A stretch of DNA of 64,000 bases. Origin: an uncultured Eubacterium sp. (GTDB taxonomy: Bacteria > Bacillota > Clostridia > Oscillospirales > Acutalibacteraceae). The stretch is from positions 1 to 64,000 of the forward strand of contig UQCC01000002.1 of the NCBI GenBank assembly GCA_900539325.1, read 5' to 3'. The notes beneath the pieces are model-generated. The model had not been told where the DNA came from and ran no database searches. It saw only the letters and a program-made list of their open reading frames with translations. Position 1 is the first letter of the stretch. The number at the start of each line of letters is the position of its first letter. The position numbers and the translations under genes were made by a program. Below, piece by piece: positions 25,490 to 34,471 of the stretch.

Positions 25490-26662
25490 TCAAAAAAGGA
25501 CATTGAGATACTTCAAGGTATCAACAATCTTTTTTTGGTATTTTGCCTGTTCTTCTTTTCTTATCTTTTCCGTATTTTTAACAACTATTGACGGAGCGGA
25601 TGAAAAAATCTTCAAAAATTTCTTTTGAGTATCCTTATCGAGTGAACGCCATGCCTCTACACCGCCCTTAAGTGACGGAATAATATTATTTTTGACATCA
25701 AGGAGACCTTCTTGATTGATTCCCGCTATCACAACATCAAAAACCTCGTCAAGTGCCTGCTCCTGCTCATCGGTGAGATTATCCACCAAGTCGTGCAAAA
25801 TGCCGTCATTAAGTTTACCGACCGGCGTAAGATCATCAACTCGCTTTAACTTTCTGCCGTCAAACTGCCACGAATACAAATCGTGCTGAAGCGGACCGAG
25901 AACCTGGTCACTTTTAATTACGGTATAATCATAATCATGTGCAAGCATCATACCGATAAATGACGATTGCGGCACAAAGTGACGATATTTAGGGAGCATT
26001 TCGGCATATGCCTCGCTCTCAAGATACGAATAATCCCAAAAACCCGGACCGTCATTGTTGTATACTTTTATTATTCTATCCCTAATCTCTTTTTTGCAAA
26101 ACAGGGTTGCATATTGAGCAATGAAACCACCTTTTGAATGACCGCAAACTATGATGTTTCCGCTGAATCTGTTTGCCGCTTTTTCAAGATATTCCGTTGC
26201 AAACATATTGGACGGAATACCTTTTTTAGTAAGAATATCAATATCCTCTTTCCAGCCGATAAGGGTATCGTCTGTACCCTTGAAAAGCACAACAACATCT
26301 CCGTTAGGGAGCAAAAATGTTGCCGCCTCAAACTGAACGGCAGGCTTTTTTTCATAAATACGAACGGCAGAAACAACTTTCATCTCGGCAAAACGCTTTT
26401 TCGGAGCCATTGCCATCATAACCTCGCTTATGCACTTTTGAAGAACTAAACCGACAGGCTCATGCTTTCTGCCTCGTAAGTCAAATATCTTGTTTGCAAC
26501 CTCATCATACGGCACGGGTTCGTCATCAAAACTGTCCGAAACGACAAGGTCCAGAGGCATATAATACATATCGCAAAGAGCAACATTGTCTGCCTCGCCG
26601 AACGGAACATCGCAAAACGAGGTGTCGCCGTACTTTTCTATATAATCAATAACATTAGGCAT
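25490..26662 (-). CDS. Mbeg1/DUF2974-like lipase-fold protein
   Basis: A 390-residue cytoplasmic protein with an alpha/beta-hydrolase core. VLFKGTDDTLIGWKEDIDI near 125 matches the oxyanion region of class 3 lipase-like proteins, and IVCGHSKGGFIAQYA near 165 carries the nucleophile serine in GHSKGG. A conserved NNDGPGFWD follows near 200, as in Mbeg1-like proteins. The His is probably in LAHDYDY or later. Substrate unknown. The ATG at 26662 follows GGAGTGG, and a GTG three codons earlier is less likely. It is the first gene of the leftward run lipase-VanZ-symporter-GH2 and has a good promoter. Confidence 0.75.
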   Translation of the reverse strand: MPNVIDYIEKYGDTSFCDVPFGEADNVALCDMYYMPLDLVVSDSFDDEPVPYDEVANKIFDLRGRKHEPVGLVLQKCISEVMMAMAPKKRFAEMKVVSAVRIYEKKPAVQFEAATFLLPNGDVVVLFKGTDDTLIGWKEDIDILTKKGIPSNMFATEYLEKAANRFSGNIIVCGHSKGGFIAQYATLFCKKEIRDRIIKVYNNDGPGFWDYSYLESEAYAEMLPKYRHFVPQSSFIGMMLAHDYDYTVIKSDQVLGPLQHDLYSWQFDGRKLKRVDDLTPVGKLNDGILHDLVDNLTDEQEQALDEVFDVVIAGINQEGLLDVKNNIIPSLKGGVEAWRSLDKDTQKKFLKIFSSAPSIVVKNTEKIRKEEQAKYQKKIVDTLKYLNVLF

Positions 26663-26695
26663 AAAAACCACTCCATTTAATGTAAATATATATTG

Positions 26696-26724
26696 ATTAT
26701 AACAAAAAGATTACACAATTTCAA
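26696..26724 (-). promoter_or_regulatory. promoter of the lipase-like gene and possibly the whole GH2 run
   Basis: Minus strand TTGAAA (26719-26724), 17 bp, perfect TATAAT (26696-26701). Start is expected near 26689. Confidence 0.75.
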
Positions 26725-26844
26725 TCAAAAAACTATGTAATTTGTACAAATACTGCTTATTAACAGTAAAATCCTGCAATATGCCAAAGAGAACGACAGA
26801 AAGTGACACATATATAATGTAATATTATTATATATTATATAAGT

Positions 26845-26874
26845 AAAAAAGCGATTCGAAAATCGAATCGCTTT
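26845..26874 (-). terminator. secA terminator
   Basis: AAAGCGATTCGA and TCGAATCGCTTT form a long perfect stem (26848-26874). On the minus strand it runs into six T. Confidence 0.88.
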
Positions 26875-26890
26875 CAAAATTCCTATTTGA

Positions 26891-29707
26891 TTACTTTAAT
26901 CTTGGCTTAATTCTGCGCTTTTCTTCCTTATGCTTCTTATCTGCTTCAAGAGCAGCTTCTGCAAGCTTTGCAGGAGAACCGCAGCACTTCTTATACTTCA
27001 AGCCGCTTCCGCATGGACATGGGTCATTTGGACCAATCTTCTTATCCTTACGGATTGTAACAGCCTTTGCAGTTTCAGGATCTTCGCCGCCTGAAGTTGT
27101 TGAAGTAACCTGTGCAACAGCCTTACGCTGAACATCCGACTTATGGATAGGCATAAGTGTGAGCATCATCTTTGCTGTATCTTCTCTGATGAGTGATGTC
27201 ATTTCATCAAACATATCGTATGATTCCATACGGAAGATAACAACAGGGTCTTTTTGAGCATAAGAGCGAAGGTGGATACCTTGCTTCAAGTCTTCCATAG
27301 CGTCAATGTGATCCATCCAATATGTATCAACATTTCTGAGGATAACCATTCTTTCAAAGTCTTGGAACATATCGTAACCGAGTACTTTTTCCTTTTCTTC
27401 AAGAATCTTATGACCTCTGTCTTGGAGAAGTTCAACTGTGTCGGCAATTGTGAGTGACTCAACATCCTTGAAGTCATCATCAGTTGCAATGTTCCAATCC
27501 TTGTACTTTTCACGGAGACCGTCAACATTCCAGTCAGCCTTTGAATCGCCTGTGAAATAGTTTGTAACGGTTTCTTCGATATTTGTATCAAGCATCTTGT
27601 TAACGGTTTCTGTAAGGTCAACACCGTCAAGAACCTGATCACGCTGGCTGTAAATAAGCTCTCTTTGACGGTTCATAACATCGTCGTATTGGAGAGTGTT
27701 CTTACGGATAGCAAAGTTCTTGCCCTCTACCTTTTGCTGTGATGACTCGATTGTCTTTGAGATAAGACGAGATTCGATAGGCATATTCTCATCATCTGTG
27801 AGCTTGCTCATCATCTTCTGCATTCTGTCGCCGCCGAACAAACGCATAAGGTCATCTTCAAGTGAAAGGAAGAACTGGCTTGTACCCGGATCACCCTGAC
27901 GACCCGAACGACCACGGAGCTGATTATCGATACGGCGAGCATCGTGTCTTTCTGTACCGAGAATGAACAAACCGCCTGCTTCTCTTACCTTATCTGCTTC
28001 GTCCTTGATTTCTTCCTTGAACTTAGCTTCAAGCTCGATAAATGTCTTACGGGCACGAAGAATATCCTCATCATCTGTTTCACCGAAGCCTGTTGCTTCT
28101 CTGATTTGCTCATTTGTGAATTCCATCTTCTTCATTTGAGCCTTTGCAAGGAATTCTGCGTTACCGCCGAGCATAATATCGGTACCACGACCTGCCATAT
28201 TTGTTGCGATTGTAACAGCACCGAACTTACCTGCCTGTGCAACAATCTCAGCTTCCTTTTCGTGGTTCTTTGCGTTGAGCACCTTATGCTCAATGCCCTC
28301 TTTCTTCAAGAGTTTTGAAAGTTCCTCTGACTTTTCAATGCTGATTGTACCTACAAGAACAGGCTGTCCTTTTGCGTGGCATTCTTCAATCTGCTTAATT
28401 ACATTGTAGTACTTGCCCTTTTCTGTTTGGAAAATAACATCAGGCTTGTCCACACGGATAACAGGCTTGTTTGTTGGAATTTCAACTACATCAAGCTTGT
28501 AGATTTCGTCAAATTCGTTTGCTTCTGTTGAAGCTGTACCTGTCATACCGGAAAGCTTCTTGTACAAACGGAAGTAGTTTTGGAATGTGATGGTTGCAAG
28601 AGTCTTGCTCTCGTGTTCAACCTTTACGCCTTCCTTAGCTTCAAGAGCTTGGTGAAGACCTTCGTTATATCTACGGCCTTCCATAATACGACCTGTAAAT
28701 TCGTCAACGATTTTAACCTGACCGTCTTTAACTACATAGTCGATATCTCTTGTCATAACACCGTGAGCCTTAATAGCCTGGTCGATGTGGTGACGGAGAG
28801 TTGTATGTTCAATATCCATAAGGTTGTCAACCTTAAAGAATGCTTCAGCCTTTTCAACACCGCTCTTGAGGAGTGTTGCTGTCTTTGCCTTTTCGTCTAC
28901 TACATAGTCGCCTTCATAAGCTTCTTCTGTATCCTGCTTGTCATCGGTTTTTGCAACCTTTGTCATTGTAAGAGTGTTGGCAAAAATATCTGCCTGACGG
29001 TAAAGGTCTGTTGAAGCATCGCCCTTACCGGAAATAATAAGAGGAGTACGAGCCTCATCGATAAGAATCGAGTCAACCTCATCGACAATAGCAAATGAAT
29101 GACCTCTCTGAACCTTACGCTCTTTGTAAGGAACCATATTATCACGAAGATAGTCAAAGCCCATCTCGTTGTTTGTGCCGTAAGTAATATCGGCATTGTA
29201 AGCCTCTTGACGCTCTGCGTCGCTCTTTTCATGAACGATAAGACCTACGCTCAAGCCGAGGAAACGGTAAATTTTACCCATCCATTCGGAGTCACGCTTT
29301 GCAAGATAGTCGTTAACTGTTACGATATGTACGCCCTCACCCGAAAGTGCGTTAAGGTAAGCCGGAAGTGTAGCAACAAGAGTCTTACCTTCACCGGTCT
29401 TCATCTCGGCAATTCTGCCTTGGTGAAGAACGATACCGCCGATAAGCTGTACATCAAAGTGACGCATGCCGAGAACACGGGAACTTGCCTCACGGCAAAC
29501 AGCGAATGCGTCAGGAAGAATATCGTCAAGTGTTTCTCCGTTTGCAAGTCTTTCTTTAAGAACAGGAGTTTGTGCTGCAAGCTCCTTATCATCCATGCTT
29601 TGGTATTTATCTTCCAAATCATTGATTTTGTCAACTATCTTGCGGAGTTTTTTAACCTCGTGCTTTGAGTAATCTCCGAAAATAGCTGTTACAAATTTGT
29701 TAGCCAT
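26891..29707 (-). CDS. secA: preprotein translocase ATPase SecA
   Basis: The motor that pushes unfolded preproteins through SecYEG. The 938-residue protein shows the nucleotide-binding GEGKT (AEMKTGEGKTLVATLPAY, cited in part) near 103, the DEAD-type VDEVDSILIDEARTP near 207, and YGTNNEMGFDYLRDN. It also has AGRGTDIMLGGN near 500, GRSGRQGDPG, and at the C-terminus the zinc-binding CPCGSGLKYKKCCG that recruits SecB or membranes. Length and order are complete. The gene is monocistronic, with its own promoter and terminator, and shows codon bias of a highly expressed gene. The ATG is preceded by GAGGTGAAATAA. Confidence 0.98.
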   Translation of the reverse strand: MANKFVTAIFGDYSKHEVKKLRKIVDKINDLEDKYQSMDDKELAAQTPVLKERLANGETLDDILPDAFAVCREASSRVLGMRHFDVQLIGGIVLHQGRIAEMKTGEGKTLVATLPAYLNALSGEGVHIVTVNDYLAKRDSEWMGKIYRFLGLSVGLIVHEKSDAERQEAYNADITYGTNNEMGFDYLRDNMVPYKERKVQRGHSFAIVDEVDSILIDEARTPLIISGKGDASTDLYRQADIFANTLTMTKVAKTDDKQDTEEAYEGDYVVDEKAKTATLLKSGVEKAEAFFKVDNLMDIEHTTLRHHIDQAIKAHGVMTRDIDYVVKDGQVKIVDEFTGRIMEGRRYNEGLHQALEAKEGVKVEHESKTLATITFQNYFRLYKKLSGMTGTASTEANEFDEIYKLDVVEIPTNKPVIRVDKPDVIFQTEKGKYYNVIKQIEECHAKGQPVLVGTISIEKSEELSKLLKKEGIEHKVLNAKNHEKEAEIVAQAGKFGAVTIATNMAGRGTDIMLGGNAEFLAKAQMKKMEFTNEQIREATGFGETDDEDILRARKTFIELEAKFKEEIKDEADKVREAGGLFILGTERHDARRIDNQLRGRSGRQGDPGTSQFFLSLEDDLMRLFGGDRMQKMMSKLTDDENMPIESRLISKTIESSQQKVEGKNFAIRKNTLQYDDVMNRQRELIYSQRDQVLDGVDLTETVNKMLDTNIEETVTNYFTGDSKADWNVDGLREKYKDWNIATDDDFKDVESLTIADTVELLQDRGHKILEEKEKVLGYDMFQDFERMVILRNVDTYWMDHIDAMEDLKQGIHLRSYAQKDPVVIFRMESYDMFDEMTSLIREDTAKMMLTLMPIHKSDVQRKAVAQVTSTTSGGEDPETAKAVTIRKDKKIGPNDPCPCGSGLKYKKCCGSPAKLAEAALEADKKHKEEKRRIKPRLK

Positions 29708-29758
29708 TTATTTCACCTCAAAATTAGGAATTAAAATTTTGCATTTGCATACTTCGAT

Positions 29759-29787
29759 ATGATAACATATTGACAGCTGATTGTCAA
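29759..29787 (-). promoter_or_regulatory. secA promoter
   Basis: Minus strand TTGACA (29782-29787), 17 bp, TATCAT (29759-29764). An inverted repeat, TTGACA-atcagc-TGTCAA, lies across the -35 and spacer (29771-29787). Confidence 0.75.
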
Positions 29788-29809
29788 ATAGTATTTTTAT
29801 TTTTATATT

Positions 29810-30403
29810 TTAATTATATAAGTTTTTTATAGAAGCAAGAGCACCGCCGGACACGGCATTTTCTGCGTCCTCGTCAAATGACAAAACAAGATTTTTTTTG
29901 CCCGTCACAACCTTGAGCGTTACAGAAACTTCCGTTTCATCCGAAACAGCATTCATAGAACTTACAAGGTTTCCGAGCGACAAATTCAAAAAGTCCTCGT
30001 CATCCAGTTTTCCCACCAACTGAAGAGGCGTATATTCCGCCTTTAAATTTGAAGCAAAATCATAGGCAACCGAACTGAAGTCCTTGTTTTTAACGGTAAC
30101 ATTAACCGTTTTGCTTTCCACATCAACGGAATCAACCGTAATTGAAAGATCGCCGAATATTGCCTTGCCCAAATCAACAAATTGTTGGTGTTTGTCGGCA
30201 TATTTCATAATATAGTTAAGAGTTGACGAGTCTACATATTTTTTAAGTTTTTTTGTGTCAAATTCTTTCAGTGCCGTTTCAACTGTTGAAACGGTATCGG
30301 TTATGTTTTCCTCGGTCATCTCTGTTTTTGCACACGACGAAAACGAAAAAGCCAAAGCAACGACCAAAATTACACTTATCAAAATTTTAGGAATATTTTT
30401 CAT
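29810..30403 (-). CDS. lipoprotein of unknown function
   Basis: A 197-residue protein with a lipoprotein signal peptide: basic start, hydrophobic core ISVILVVALAFSF and lipobox FSSC with Cys24 as the lipidated residue. The mature part is mixed alpha/beta with TVDSVDVESKTVNVTVKNKDF, a pattern seen in clostridial lipoproteins with a cystatin/NTF2-like fold. I cannot name a family. It sits on the outer face of the membrane. It lies upstream of secA on the same strand but has a separate promoter region. No partner is visible nearby. Confidence 0.7.
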   Translation of the reverse strand: MKNIPKILISVILVVALAFSFSSCAKTEMTEENITDTVSTVETALKEFDTKKLKKYVDSSTLNYIMKYADKHQQFVDLGKAIFGDLSITVDSVDVESKTVNVTVKNKDFSSVAYDFASNLKAEYTPLQLVGKLDDEDFLNLSLGNLVSSMNAVSDETEVSVTLKVVTGKKNLVLSFDEDAENAVSGGALASIKNLYN

Positions 30404-30516
30404 AATTGCACCTCAATAATAGAATATATGATATTTTAACACACAAACAGAGATTTGTATATATTTTAGCATCAATTTATAAAAAAATCTTTTCGGAAAA
30501 ATTAATAATTTTATAA

Positions 30517-30545
30517 TTGCATTTTTATAAAAGCTATGCTATAAT
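30517..30545 (+). promoter_or_regulatory. promoter of the sugar-phosphate transferase gene
   Basis: TTGCAT (30517-30522), 17 bp, TATAAT (30540-30545) with TGC in front (extended -10). The leader is about 90 bases and includes the hairpin TACAACA-CATTT-TGTTGTA near 30585-30604. Confidence 0.75.
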
Positions 30546-30640
30546 CATTTAGTCTATAAACTATATATTGGGGATTTATACCCTTTACAACACATTTTGT
30601 TGTAAAAATGCGGAATATATGATGAAACAAGGAAGAATAA

Positions 30641-31258
30641 ATGAAACAGTTTTTGCACAAATATTTTGGAGCTACAAAGTGGAAACGCTTGTTTGACATT
30701 GTAGTTTCGTTTTTCAGTTTGATTATTTTGTCACCGCTCTTTTTGTTCATTATAGCGGTTAACTATTTTACGCCGAACTGCAAAGTGTTTTTCAGCCACG
30801 AACGCAGGGGCAGAAGCGGAAAACCGTTTAGAATTTACAAATTCCAAACAATGAAAAACGACACGCCGAACTGTGCCACGGGCGAACTTGAAAATCCGGA
30901 GCAATACATTACAAAATTCGGTGCATTTCTTCGCAAAACGAGTATGGACGAGCTTCCGCAACTGTGGAACATACTCAAAGGCGATATGAGTTTTGTGGGG
31001 CCGAGACCGCTTATTTCAAGTGAAATCAGAGCACACAGGTTGCGACTTGAATACGGCGTTTACCGCTTCAGACCCGGACTTACGGGTTGGGCACAAATCA
31101 ACGGTCGTGACGACATATCTCTTATGAAAAAGATGAAACTCGACAAAGAATATTGCGACAAATGGAGCTTAAAGCTCGACCTTATTATCCTTTTACGCTC
31201 ATTCGGAGTTGTAGCCAAGCAAAAAGGCTATCAAGAGGGTGCAATTCACAGAAGATAA
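30641..31258 (+). CDS. undecaprenyl-phosphate sugar phosphotransferase (bacterial sugar transferase family)
   Basis: Starts a surface polysaccharide by moving a sugar 1-phosphate from a UDP-sugar to undecaprenyl phosphate. The 205-residue protein has the family layout: KRLFDIVVSFFSLIILSPLFLFI (N-terminal helix, cited in part, 15-40), KPFRIYKFQTMK near 65, and the catalytic DELPQLWNILKGDMSFVGPRP near 105-125. It ends with FRPGLTGWAQINGRD. It lacks the N-terminal multi-helix part of the WcaJ/CpsE type, so it is the short PglC/EpsL-like form. It stands before lacZ with no other glycan genes around. Possible recipients are the capsule or teichoic acid linkage unit, both unproven. Confidence 0.88.
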   Translation: MKQFLHKYFGATKWKRLFDIVVSFFSLIILSPLFLFIIAVNYFTPNCKVFFSHERRGRSGKPFRIYKFQTMKNDTPNCATGELENPEQYITKFGAFLRKTSMDELPQLWNILKGDMSFVGPRPLISSEIRAHRLRLEYGVYRFRPGLTGWAQINGRDDISLMKKMKLDKEYCDKWSLKLDLIILLRSFGVVAKQKGYQEGAIHRR

Positions 31259-31284
31259 CATAACAAACCCGAGGGAGAAAATAT

Positions 31285-34200
31285 ATGGAAAGAAACTTTA
31301 TTGACGGATATACCGAATGGCAAAGCAATCCGGAAATTGTAGGCGTAAACAGATTGCCTCAGCACGCAACGCTTATGCCTTACGAAACATTTGAAGAAGC
31401 AAAAAAAGCGGACAGATACGCTTCTTCAAGATGCAAGCTTTTAAACGGCAAATGGAAATTTAAGCTATACAAAAATTACGCATACAGACCGTCTGATTTT
31501 GCAGACCCTAATTACGATTCGCATAATTGGGACTCGGTTATTGTGCCTTGCTCATGGCAGATGCAGGGATATGACCAGCCGCAATACTGCAATGTGCGTT
31601 ATCCTTGGGAGGGCAGTGAAGATATTTGCCCGCCTAACGCACCTGTTAAGCACAATCCGGTAGGCTGCTACCTCAAAAGAATTCACATCAATCAAGCTGT
31701 ACTCAACAGAAGAGTTGTTCTCTGCTTCGAGGGTGTTGAAGCCGCATTTTACCTCTATGTAAACGGCGAAAGAGTGGGTTACAGCGAGTCAACATTTAAC
31801 AGAGCCGAGTTTGACATCACCCGTCACCTTGTTGAGGGTTCAAATGTTATCGGCGTTGAAGTTTACCGCTGGTGCACAGGCAGTTGGCTTGAATGTCAGG
31901 ATATGTGGCGTCTCGGCGGCATTTTCCGTGATGTATATATTTACACAACCGAGCGTGAATACATCCGTGATTTTGAAATTCATGCAGAACCGGACTCACA
32001 GCTTCACGACGGTTATCTTACCGTTCAGGTTAAAACAAACGGTGCATACGAGGGACTCAGCATTGATATGACCGTTGTTGACGATGACGGCACAACAGCC
32101 GCACTCGACAGTCAGTACGCAAGCGAAGAGCATGTAACCGACCTCAAAGCAATCGTTACAAATGTTAAGCCTTGGAGCAGTGAAAACCCGCACCTTTACA
32201 CGGTTGTGCTTACACTCAAAAATAACGGTGTTCCTATCGAATACATATCGCATAAAATCGGCTTCAGAACCGTTGAAATCAAGGACGGTATAATCCGAAT
32301 CAACGGCAGAAGAGTTGTGTTTAAAGGCACAAACAGACACGAGTTTGACTGTCACAAGGGCAGATACATCACAGAGGATGTTATGCGTCAGGACATTGAA
32401 CTTATGAAGAAAAACAACATCAATGCCGTTCGCACCTCGCACTACCCTAATGCTCCGAGATGGTATGAACTTTGCGACGAATACGGACTTTATGTTATTG
32501 ATGAAAATAATATGGAAACCCACGGCACGGGCTGGTCAACAATTATCGGTTGCCCTCAGCTTCCCGCTTCCCGTCCGGAATGGGAAAAGGCTTGTATGGA
32601 GCGTATCAAGGCTCTTTACCAGCGTGACAAAAACTATTCATGCGTTGTTTGCTGGAGTCTCGGCAATGAATCTCTCGGCGGCGAAACACCTAAAAAGATG
32701 TACAAATGGATTAAAGAAGCCGACAAGTCAAGATTTGTTCACTTTGAATGTGACAGAGCACCTGACGAAAAAGAACTTTCGGATGTTCAAAGCAAAATGT
32801 ACGCAAAACCTTGGGACTGCGAAGAATATGCACTCACAGGCAGAGACGGCAGACCTTACATTCTTTGCGAATACACTCACGCTATGGGTAATTCCTGCGG
32901 TTCAACCGACGAATACACAACCCTTTGGGACAAGTATCCTTGCCTTCAGGGCGGCTTTGTTTGGGACTGGGTTGACCAAAGCATAATGACAACCGACGAA
33001 AACGGCAAAGAATATCTTGCCTACGGCGGTGATTTCGGCGAAAATCCGCACGACGGTCACTTCTGCGGCAACGGACTTTTGTTCGGCGACAGAGCCGTTA
33101 CACCGAAGCTTGCGGAAATCAAAAAGCTTTACCAAAATGTTGACTTCAAGGCTATCGACGCAGAGCGTGGAATTATCGAAATTAAAAACAAAAATTTGTT
33201 TACAAACCTTAAAGAATACGATTTGCACTGGAGCCAATGCAGTGACAAGGGCGTATTCAGCGAGGGCACAGTCACAGTTGACCTTGAGCCTTTTGATAAA
33301 AAAACAATCAATCTCGAACTTGCAAAGGCTTCTTCAACAGAATACTACCTCAACCTTGAACTTAAAGTAAAAGAGGACACCTCTTGGTGCAAGGCGGGTC
33401 ACATTGCAGCAGAAGAACAATTTGTTATAAACGAATTTGCAAACACATACGATGAATTGGAGGAGGACCTCCCTCTTCTTGTTGACGATACATACGGCTC
33501 ACTCCGTATCATCAGCGACGACATAAACATTCGCTTTGAAAGAAGAGAACGCAATCAACTTTACTCAATTAAGGTAAACGGCGAAGAAATGCTCCAAGCA
33601 CCTATGCGTTTGAATTTCTGGAGAGCACTCACCGACAACGACAGAGGTTCAAGAGCCGGAAGCAGGCTCGGTTGCTGGAGAGATGCGGGCGACACGCCGG
33701 GCATTTTCAACAACTCAAAGTGGAGAATCGAAAATTATCAAATTCTTGACAACGGCAAAAAAGTTGTGGTTGTAGGCGGTGCAGAAGTTTGCACACAACC
33801 TGTTTCAAGAGCAGTTGTTGTTTACACAATCACATCAAAGGGCATGGAAATAAGTCTTGAATTCAAGCCAAACGACACCTTGCCTGAAATCCCGGAAATC
33901 AGCCTTTTGTTTGAACTTCCTAAGGATTTTGAAAGCCTCACCTACCTTGGTGCAGGTCCGGACGAAAACTACATTGACAGATGCAATGCCGCAAAAATAG
34001 GACTGTACAGCACAACGGTTAACGACCTGTGGGTTGACTACCTCAAGCCTCAGGAATGCGGCAACAGAACAGGTGTAAGATACGCAACCCTTTTGGGTGA
34101 CAAAAAATCATTCGGAATTGTTGCCGAGCCTGTTTGCGAGCTTAATGTTTGCCATTATCTCCCTAAAGAAATCGAAGATGTATGGCACGAAAAAGACTTG

Positions 34201-34344
34201 CCCGAATACAATAAAACCGTTGTAAGAGTTATCGCACGACAGCAAGGCGTTGGCGGCTATGACAGCTGGGGTGCACATTGCAACGAGAAATACAAAAATA
34301 AAACAGACAAGACATATCGTCTAAAATTCCAGCTTAGATTTTAG
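31285..34344 (+). CDS. lacZ: beta-galactosidase, LacZ type (GH2)
   Basis: A 1019-residue GH2 enzyme that hydrolyses lactose and other beta-galactosides in the cytoplasm. The five-domain LacZ order is present: sugar-binding domain (VPCSWQMQGYDQPQYCN near 90, RLGGIFRDVYI near 215), an Ig-like domain, the TIM barrel with GTNRHEFD near 350 and acid/base Glu in WSLGNES near 455, and the nucleophile Glu in ILCEYTHAMGNS near 530. The C-terminal beta-sandwich (LNFWRALTDNDRG near 780, LTYLGAGPDENYIDR) completes it. There is no signal peptide. An AGGGAG ribosome site precedes the ATG. It is 26 bases after the sugar transferase gene and could share its transcript, although function differs. Confidence 0.95.
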   Translation: MERNFIDGYTEWQSNPEIVGVNRLPQHATLMPYETFEEAKKADRYASSRCKLLNGKWKFKLYKNYAYRPSDFADPNYDSHNWDSVIVPCSWQMQGYDQPQYCNVRYPWEGSEDICPPNAPVKHNPVGCYLKRIHINQAVLNRRVVLCFEGVEAAFYLYVNGERVGYSESTFNRAEFDITRHLVEGSNVIGVEVYRWCTGSWLECQDMWRLGGIFRDVYIYTTEREYIRDFEIHAEPDSQLHDGYLTVQVKTNGAYEGLSIDMTVVDDDGTTAALDSQYASEEHVTDLKAIVTNVKPWSSENPHLYTVVLTLKNNGVPIEYISHKIGFRTVEIKDGIIRINGRRVVFKGTNRHEFDCHKGRYITEDVMRQDIELMKKNNINAVRTSHYPNAPRWYELCDEYGLYVIDENNMETHGTGWSTIIGCPQLPASRPEWEKACMERIKALYQRDKNYSCVVCWSLGNESLGGETPKKMYKWIKEADKSRFVHFECDRAPDEKELSDVQSKMYAKPWDCEEYALTGRDGRPYILCEYTHAMGNSCGSTDEYTTLWDKYPCLQGGFVWDWVDQSIMTTDENGKEYLAYGGDFGENPHDGHFCGNGLLFGDRAVTPKLAEIKKLYQNVDFKAIDAERGIIEIKNKNLFTNLKEYDLHWSQCSDKGVFSEGTVTVDLEPFDKKTINLELAKASSTEYYLNLELKVKEDTSWCKAGHIAAEEQFVINEFANTYDELEEDLPLLVDDTYGSLRIISDDINIRFERRERNQLYSIKVNGEEMLQAPMRLNFWRALTDNDRGSRAGSRLGCWRDAGDTPGIFNNSKWRIENYQILDNGKKVVVVGGAEVCTQPVSRAVVVYTITSKGMEISLEFKPNDTLPEIPEISLLFELPKDFESLTYLGAGPDENYIDRCNAAKIGLYSTTVNDLWVDYLKPQECGNRTGVRYATLLGDKKSFGIVAEPVCELNVCHYLPKEIEDVWHEKDLPEYNKTVVRVIARQQGVGGYDSWGAHCNEKYKNKTDKTYRLKFQLRF

Positions 34345-34380
34345 TAAAAATTACCAAATTGTCACTTAAGCAAATCAAAC

Positions 34381-34409
34381 TTGACAAACTAAAAATTTAG
34401 TATTATATT
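34381..34409 (+). promoter_or_regulatory. promoter of the radical SAM gene
   Basis: Perfect TTGACA (34381-34386), 17 bp, TATATT (34404-34409). The roughly 55-base leader contains the short hairpin GGGCA-GT-TGCCC just upstream of the ribosome site. Confidence 0.8.
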
Positions 34410-34471
34410 ATCTATATCTATAAAATAATAATGATGAAAGAGGGCAGTTGCCCCGTAAGAGAGGTAAAACT

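Noticed and set aside
31285..34344. lacZ as recently transferred DNA
   Set aside because: Base composition and codon choice look like those of neighbouring genes, and no mobile-element sequence flanks it.
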